DNA of 10,072 nt from CAVQLX01 sp046727715 (lineage in GTDB: Bacteria; Desulfobacterota; Binatia; DP-6), in the NCBI GenBank assembly GCA_046727715.1, contig JBKPDC010000318.1, forward strand, positions 1-10,072, written 5' to 3'. The first letter of the stretch is position 1. Every line of letters starts with the position of its first letter. The notes below the pieces were generated by a model that saw only the letters and a list, made by a program, of their open reading frames with translations, did not search any database and had not been told where the DNA came from. The position numbers were made by a program, and so were the translations under genes. Below, one piece after another: positions 6,340-10,072 of this stretch.

Positions 6340-7611
6340 ATGGCGGCCAAGATCGAGCGCGTGACGGCCCGGGAGATTCTCGACTCCCGTGGCTTTCCCA
6401 CGGTGGAGGCGGTGGTGACGGTCATCGGGGGCGCGAGCGGTGTCGCGGCGGTACCATCCGGTGCATCGACCGGCGAGCGCGAGGCGGTGGAGCTGCGCGA
6501 CGGCGACCCGAAGCGCTACGCCGGCAAGGGCGTCCGCCGCGCGGTCACCAACGTGAACGACGTGATCGCCCCCGCGCTGGCCGGCCTGGACGCGGATCAG
6601 AACCTGGTGGACGCCAAGCTGATCTCGCTGGACGGCACGGACAACAAGGCGCGGCTCGGCGCCAACGCGCTGCTCGCCGTGTCGCTGGCGACCGCGCGCG
6701 CCGCCGCGACCGCCGCGGCGAAGCCGCTCTATCGCGCGCTCGGTGGCGACGCGGCCACGCTGCTCCCCGTGCCGTTCATGAACGTCATCAACGGCGGGAA
6801 GCACGCCGACAACAACCTCGACTTCCAGGAGTTCATGATCGTGCCCCACGGCGCGCCGTCGTTCGCCGAGGCGATTCGCCACGGCGTCGAGGTGTATCAC
6901 GCGCTCAGGAAGCTGCTGCACGAGCGGAAGCTCACCACGGCCGTCGGCGACGAGGGGGGCTTCGCCCCCGAGCTCGAGAGCCACGAGCAGGCGCTCGACC
7001 TCCTCGAGGAGGCGATCCGCGCGTGCGGCCTCGCACCCGGCCGCGACGTCGCGCTCGCGCTCGATTGCGCCGCCAGCGAGCTCGCCGACGGCGACGGCTA
7101 CGTGTTCCCGAAGGCGGGCGGCCCGCGCCGCTCCGCCGCCGACCTGATCGCGCTCTACGAACGCTGGTGCACGCGCTACCCGATCGTGTCGATCGAGGAC
7201 GGGCTCGGCGAGAACGACCGCGCCGGCTGGAAGGCGTTGACGGCGGCGCTGGGCGGTCGCGTGCAGCTCGTGGGCGACGACCTGTTCTGCACCAACGAGC
7301 GCATCCTCGCGCAGGGCATCAGCGAGGGGCTGGCCAACGCCATCCTCATCAAGGTCAACCAGATCGGTACCCTCACCGAGACGCGCGCGACGATGGCGCG
7401 CGCGACGCGCGCGGACTACCGAAGCGTCGTGTCCCACCGCTCCGGCGAGACCGAGGACTCTTTCATCGCTGATCTCGCCGTTGCCACCGGCGCCGGGCAG
7501 ATCAAGACGGGCGCCCCGGCGCGTTCCGAGCGCACCGCCAAGTACAACCGGTTGCTCGTCATCGCCGAGGAGCTGGGAGCTGCTGCACGCTACGCCTCGC
7601 CGTTTCGCTAG
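6340..7611 (+). CDS. eno: Enolase (2-phosphoglycerate dehydratase)
   Basis: A complete 423-residue cytosolic enolase, converting 2-phosphoglycerate to phosphoenolpyruvate in glycolysis and the reverse in gluconeogenesis. Seen: the mobile loop SGASTGE; MNVINGGKHADNN; QEFMIVP with Glu164; VGDEGGFAP with the catalytic acid Glu205; ALDCAASE with Mg ligand Asp242; SIEDGL with Glu286; VGDDLFCTN with Asp313; LIKVNQIGTLTET with the catalytic base Lys338; SHRSGETED; and IKTGAPARSER with Lys389. All catalytic and Mg-binding residues are kept, at a constant offset of -3 from E. coli numbering. Length is normal. AGGAG (6329-6333) lies 6 nt before the ATG and confirms the start. It follows the methyltransferase gene by 21 bp and ends at a strong hairpin. 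Confidence 0.97.
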   Translation: MAAKIERVTAREILDSRGFPTVEAVVTVIGGASGVAAVPSGASTGEREAVELRDGDPKRYAGKGVRRAVTNVNDVIAPALAGLDADQNLVDAKLISLDGTDNKARLGANALLAVSLATARAAATAAAKPLYRALGGDAATLLPVPFMNVINGGKHADNNLDFQEFMIVPHGAPSFAEAIRHGVEVYHALRKLLHERKLTTAVGDEGGFAPELESHEQALDLLEEAIRACGLAPGRDVALALDCAASELADGDGYVFPKAGGPRRSAADLIALYERWCTRYPIVSIEDGLGENDRAGWKALTAALGGRVQLVGDDLFCTNERILAQGISEGLANAILIKVNQIGTLTETRATMARATRADYRSVVSHRSGETEDSFIADLAVATGAGQIKTGAPARSERTAKYNRLLVIAEELGAAARYASPFR

Positions 7612-7614
7612 GGG

Positions 7615-7641
7615 CCGATCCGAGACTCCGTCTCGGATCGG
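7615..7641. terminator. Strong hairpin, probable bidirectional terminator after enolase
   Basis: CCGATCCGAGAC (7615-7626) and GTCTCGGATCGG (7630-7641) form a perfect 12-bp stem with a TCC loop. It starts 4 bp after the enolase stop and ends 4 bp before the stop of the convergent cysteine hydrolase gene, so it is well placed for both strands. There is no T-tract. It is closely related to the hairpin at 39-65. Confidence 0.75.
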
Positions 7642-7645
7642 ACTC

Positions 7646-8461
7646 CTACGCCCAGCGAATGCGGCGATAGTCGAAGTCGCGCTCGGCGAGGCCGGTGAGC
7701 TTGACGACGTCGAAGTAGGGCGAGAGGTCGAAGTCGCGCGGCGTGATCAGCGCGCAGGCCTCGCGATGGAACACGTGCGGGTAAGGCCCGGGCCGCAGCC
7801 AGGCGCGCCAGCGCTGACGGGCGGGCGCGGCGAGGGCGGGGGTCACGGCGGGCAGGATGGGGAAGCCCACGTGATGGAACGCGCGCGCGATCAGCGTCGA
7901 GCAGATGACTTCCTTCGTGACGTCGTCGGCCAGCTCGAGCGCGCGCCGGCGCCAGCGTCGCGGGATCAGCGACACCGGGAAGAAGTAGCGCGCCAGGGCG
8001 AGGGCGTTGCCGACGGCGTAGCACGACCCGAGCTGGGCGAGCACCTCGTCGACGACGTGTCGGCAGTGCTCTGGGCGCAGCCCGTGCGGACGGCAGATGC
8101 GGAGGTTGTGCATCTCGTACTTCGCCAGTGGCGAGGCGATCACACCCTCCTCCATGATCGCCTCGACGAGCAGGTGGCGTGCGTCCACGCCGAACCGCCG
8201 CTCCAGCTCCGCGCGCCGCTCGGGATGACGGTGCCACACCTCGTCGCCCACGTAGAGTGCAGAATGCGACCACGAGCTCTGCGTCAGGTACTTGATCACC
8301 TGGCTGACCCGCTGCTCGCCGTCCACCAGGAGCACGTCGCCCTTGTGGAGCGTCGCCCGCAGCATGCCCAGCGGGCTCGGCAGGATGTGATGGTAGCTCG
8401 CTCGCCGTCGCGTGAGGGCGCGAGTGGCGGCGGCGAAGAGCGTGCGATGCAGCCAGCGCAT
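7646..8461 (-). CDS. YiiX/YebB-like permuted NlpC/P60 cysteine hydrolase
   Basis: A 271-residue protein of the circularly permuted NlpC/P60 papain-like group (YiiX/YebB-type, peptidase C92-like). Proteins of this class are thought to cleave amide or ester bonds in cell-wall or lipid substrates; the substrate here is unknown. Seen: KGDVLLVDGEQRVSQVIKYL (40-59), typical of the family start; SSWSHSALYVGD with the likely catalytic His66; LVEA with Glu100; EVICSTLIARAF with the likely nucleophile Cys187; and ITPRDFDLSPYF (239-250). The order His...Cys is the permuted one. There is no clear signal peptide, but the N-terminus is basic and partly hydrophobic (WLHRTLFAAATRAL), which could associate with membrane. 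I prefer ATG 8461 over the in-frame TTG 8470, which overlaps a possible -10 box. The gene is convergent with enolase and divergent from the glycosylase. Confidence 0.8.
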   Translation of the reverse strand: MRWLHRTLFAAATRALTRRRASYHHILPSPLGMLRATLHKGDVLLVDGEQRVSQVIKYLTQSSWSHSALYVGDEVWHRHPERRAELERRFGVDARHLLVEAIMEEGVIASPLAKYEMHNLRICRPHGLRPEHCRHVVDEVLAQLGSCYAVGNALALARYFFPVSLIPRRWRRRALELADDVTKEVICSTLIARAFHHVGFPILPAVTPALAAPARQRWRAWLRPGPYPHVFHREACALITPRDFDLSPYFDVVKLTGLAERDFDYRRIRWA

Positions 8462-8463
8462 CG

Positions 8464-9159
8464 ATGCCAAGTGTAGTTCGTCGCCGTCCGCGGCGGGGGC
8501 GAAAACCGCTTGCGCTCCCGCAAGGCGCGCGCGCCTTCCGCCGGCGCCTGCTCAGCTGGTACGCCCGGCACCAGCGCGCGCTCCCGTGGCGCGGAACGCG
8601 CGACCCCTATGCCGTCCTCGTCTCGGAGTTCATGCTCCAGCAGACGCAGGTGTCGCGCGTGATGGGGCACTACCGGGGCTTCCTGCGCCGCTACCCCACC
8701 CTGGAGGACCTGGCCGCGGCGCCCGCTGACGCGGTGCGCGACAGCTGGGCGGGTCTGGGCTACTACGCCCGTGCGCGCAACCTGCATACCGCCGTGCGTC
8801 GGGTGGTCGACGACCATGGGGGGACGTTCCCCGACGATCCCGACGTCCTTCGCCGCCTTCCCGGGATCGGGCGCTACACCGCGGGGGCGGTCGCCAGCAT
8901 CGCCTTCGGCGCCGACGCGGCAGCGGTCGATACCAACATCGCCCGCGTGCTCGCCCGCGTCTTCCGCGTGCGCGGGCGCCGCGGATCGTCGGCCCGGACA
9001 AACAGTCTCTGGCGCCTCGCCGGGCGGCTCGTGCCGCGCGGCCGTGCCGGTGAGTGGAACCAGGCGCTGATGGACCTGGGGGCGACGATCTGCACCGCGC
9101 GCCGGCCACGCTGCGTCGCATGCCCCGTGGCGGCGGGGTGCCGCTCGCGGCGCACCTGA
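8464..9159 (+). CDS. mutY: A/G-specific adenine DNA glycosylase, MutY type, short form
   Basis: A 231-residue HhH-GPD DNA glycosylase with a [4Fe-4S] cluster. MutY removes adenine mispaired with 8-oxoguanine. Seen: LPWRGTRDPY (40-49) and SEFMLQQTQV (54-63), with catalytic Glu55; GLGYYARARNL (98-107); helix-hairpin-helix LPGIGRYTAGAVASIAFG (132-149) with Tyr138; AVDTNIARVLARVF with catalytic Asp156; and the cluster cysteines Cys210, Cys217, Cys220 and Cys226 (C-x6-C-x2-C-x5-C). The protein stops five residues after the last Cys. The C-terminal NUDIX-like 8-oxoG-recognition domain of usual MutY (about 350 residues in all) is absent. Glu55, Asp156 and the LQQT motif favour adenine glycosylase over endonuclease III. 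A relaxed or altered mismatch preference is possible. ATG 8464 is the only suitable start; no Shine-Dalgarno is seen. Confidence 0.88.
   Translation: MPSVVRRRPRRGRKPLALPQGARAFRRRLLSWYARHQRALPWRGTRDPYAVLVSEFMLQQTQVSRVMGHYRGFLRRYPTLEDLAAAPADAVRDSWAGLGYYARARNLHTAVRRVVDDHGGTFPDDPDVLRRLPGIGRYTAGAVASIAFGADAAAVDTNIARVLARVFRVRGRRGSSARTNSLWRLAGRLVPRGRAGEWNQALMDLGATICTARRPRCVACPVAAGCRSRRT
8470..8475 (-). promoter_or_regulatory. Possible -10 box for a leaderless cysteine hydrolase transcript
   Basis: On the minus strand TACACT (8475 to 8470) ends 8 nt before the ATG at 8461, so transcription would start at or next to the A of the ATG. No clear -35 is present 17 nt upstream. It lies inside the first codons of the divergent glycosylase gene. 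Confidence 0.25.
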
Positions 9160-9325
9160 AGTGCTTGTCGGCGCCGACCAGATAGATGCTCCCCCACAGG
9201 ATCCGGGGGACCATGCCCGTTAGCCGCTCCTGCGGGAATTGCCCCTAGGGTGCACAACGGGCCCGCTCGGACGTGGGGTGCACGTTCGGAGCGGACCGGC
9301 TATGGGGCGGCGGAGAGGAGCGGTG
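9160..9325. other. mutY-htpX intergenic region with inverted and direct repeats
   Basis: This 166-bp gap holds several small structures. A perfect 12-bp palindrome GTCGGCGCCGAC lies at 9167-9178. A hairpin TCCCCC / GGGGGA (9190-9195 with 9205-9210, 9-nt loop) could help end mutY transcription. GGGTGCAC occurs as a direct repeat at 9248-9255 and 9276-9283. An imperfect hairpin pairs CCGCTC (9263-9268) with GAGCGG (9289-9294), and inside it ACGT (9271-9274) with ACGT (9282-9285). No clear sigma-70 or sigma-32 promoter is seen for htpX. Confidence 0.35.
9316..9320 (+). promoter_or_regulatory. Shine-Dalgarno site that sets the htpX start
   Basis: AGGAG lies 5 nt before the ATG at 9326. This favours 9326 over the in-frame ATG at 9302 and the GTG at 9323. 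Confidence 0.65.
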
Positions 9326-10072
9326 ATGAACGACTTCAAGGTGTTCGTCCTGATGGCCGGCCTGACGGCGCTCTTCGTCGCGGTCGGCGGCGCGGTCGGT
9401 GGCACGCAGGGCGCCCTGATGGCGTTCCTGCTCGCCGCGGCGTCCAACTTCTTCATGTACTTCAACTCGGCGTCGATGGTGCTGCGCGCCTATCGCGCGC
9501 GCACCATCACGCCTGCCGAAGCGCCCGAGCTGCATGCCGTCGTCGACGGGCTGCGCCAGCGCGCCGGCCTGCCGATGCCGACCCTGGCGGTCGCGCCGCA
9601 CCAGCAGCCGAACGCCTTCGCCACGGGCCGCAACCCGTCCAACGCGGTGGTGTGCGTCACGCAGGGCCTCGTGGACCTCGTCGACCGGGACGAGATCGCG
9701 GGCGTCCTCGGACACGAGCTGGGCCACGTGAAGAACCACGACATGCTGCTCCAGACCTTCACCGCCAGCATGGCGGGCGCGGTCGGGTTCCTCTCGCGCT
9801 TCGCGATGTTCGGCGGCGGGCGCGACGATCAGGGACGCGGCGGGGTGAATCCGCTCATGGTCATGCTCGCGCCCTTCGTCGCGATGCTGATCCAGTTCGC
9901 CATCAGCCGGCAGCGCGAGTTCGCCGCCGACCGGGTCGGTGCGGAGCTGTCCGGCAAGCCGCTCGCGCTGGCGAGCGCGCTGCGCAAGCTCGACGCCGCG
10001 GCCCATCGCATCCCGATGCAGATTCCGCCCGCGGTGGCACCGCTCGCGCAGGTGAACCCGCTCGCCGCCTAC
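9326..10072 (+). CDS. htpX: HtpX-type membrane zinc metalloprotease (3' end cut by window)
   Basis: The first 249 codons of an M48B-family inner-membrane protease, normally about 280-295 residues. HtpX takes part in membrane-protein quality control alongside FtsH; the active site faces the cytoplasm. Seen: two N-terminal hydrophobic segments (about 5-24 and 29-45) with the start MNDFKVFVLMAGLTALF, as in the family; ELHAVVDGLRQRAGLPMPTL; QPNAFATGRNP; the zinc motif HELGH (130-134), with His130 and His134 as ligands and Glu131 catalytic; and a third membrane stretch near 175-190. SRQREFAADRVGAELSG supplies the third ligand, Glu198. The frame is open to the right edge and ends in NPLAAY. Start choice is fixed by AGGAG at 9316-9320. 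Confidence 0.94.
   Translation, partial: MNDFKVFVLMAGLTALFVAVGGAVGGTQGALMAFLLAAASNFFMYFNSASMVLRAYRARTITPAEAPELHAVVDGLRQRAGLPMPTLAVAPHQQPNAFATGRNPSNAVVCVTQGLVDLVDRDEIAGVLGHELGHVKNHDMLLQTFTASMAGAVGFLSRFAMFGGGRDDQGRGGVNPLMVMLAPFVAMLIQFAISRQREFAADRVGAELSGKPLALASALRKLDAAAHRIPMQIPPAVAPLAQVNPLAAY

Noticed and set aside
5584..7437. Minus-strand open frame (617 codons) covering the methyltransferase and enolase genes
   Set aside because: Enolase is certain on the plus strand with every catalytic residue. The antisense frame shows no family motifs.
9164..9197. Possible sigma-32 promoter (CTTGTC ... CCCCAC) upstream of htpX
   Set aside because: The spacing of 22 nt is too long and neither half matches well.
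1..10072. CRISPR array, tRNA/rRNA genes, insertion sequences, phage or toxin-antitoxin modules
   Set aside because: No regularly spaced repeats, no tRNA-like cloverleaf, no transposase motifs or terminal repeats, and no small toxin-like gene pairs found in the gaps between genes.

Overview
The window is very GC-rich (about 70% by eye) and dense with genes whose codons favour G or C in third position. It looks like chromosome from a Gram-negative, hopanoid-making bacterium: it holds three hopanoid-associated genes (hpnL, hpnJ, hpnK), an HtpX-type membrane protease and, at the left edge, the tail of what may be an outer-membrane beta-barrel protein. The gene mix would suit an uncultivated deltaproteobacterium-like, Binatota-like or Rokubacteria-like lineage. 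That is a guess; nothing in the sequence fixes the taxon.

Layout. (1) 1-36: last codons of a plus-strand gene, then a hairpin terminator. (2) 68-321: decayed minus-strand asparagine synthase remnant, with only N-terminal and C-terminal shreds left. (3) 322-1314 (-): hpnL, a membrane protein of the lysylphosphatidylglycerol-synthase TM/flippase type. (4) 1315-1523: divergent control region. (5) 1524-3907 (+): hpnJ (B12-binding-like radical SAM) and hpnK (YdjC/ChbG-type deacetylase), overlapping by 13 bp. (6) 3917-5587 (-): an ArnT/PMT-type integral-membrane glycosyltransferase, convergent with hpnK. (7) 5659-7611 (+): a small class I methyltransferase, then enolase with all catalytic residues. 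(8) 7646-8461 (-): a YiiX/YebB-like permuted NlpC/P60 cysteine hydrolase. (9) 8464-9159 (+): a MutY-type adenine glycosylase with no C-terminal NUDIX-like domain. (10) 9326 to the right edge (+): htpX, cut off by the window.

How the genes work together. In characterised bacteria HpnI adds N-acetylglucosamine to bacteriohopanetetrol, HpnK deacetylates it and HpnJ converts the sugar into the cyclitol ether head group. HpnJ and HpnK are coupled here and HpnL is divergent, but no HpnI-like glycosyltransferase or squalene-hopene cyclase is in the window. The neighbouring PMT-type enzyme uses polyprenyl-phosphate sugars and could modify the envelope or lipids; a hopanoid role is only a possibility. 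The right half is mostly housekeeping (glycolysis, base-excision repair, membrane proteolysis) and shows no functional link to the hopanoid genes.

I see no CRISPR array, intact insertion sequence, phage module, rRNA or tRNA. The most notable non-genic signal is a pair of related 27-nt hairpins (39-65 and 7615-7641), both placed as terminators and differing by a compensatory base-pair change. They may belong to a dispersed terminator family. I found no convincing new multi-gene system.
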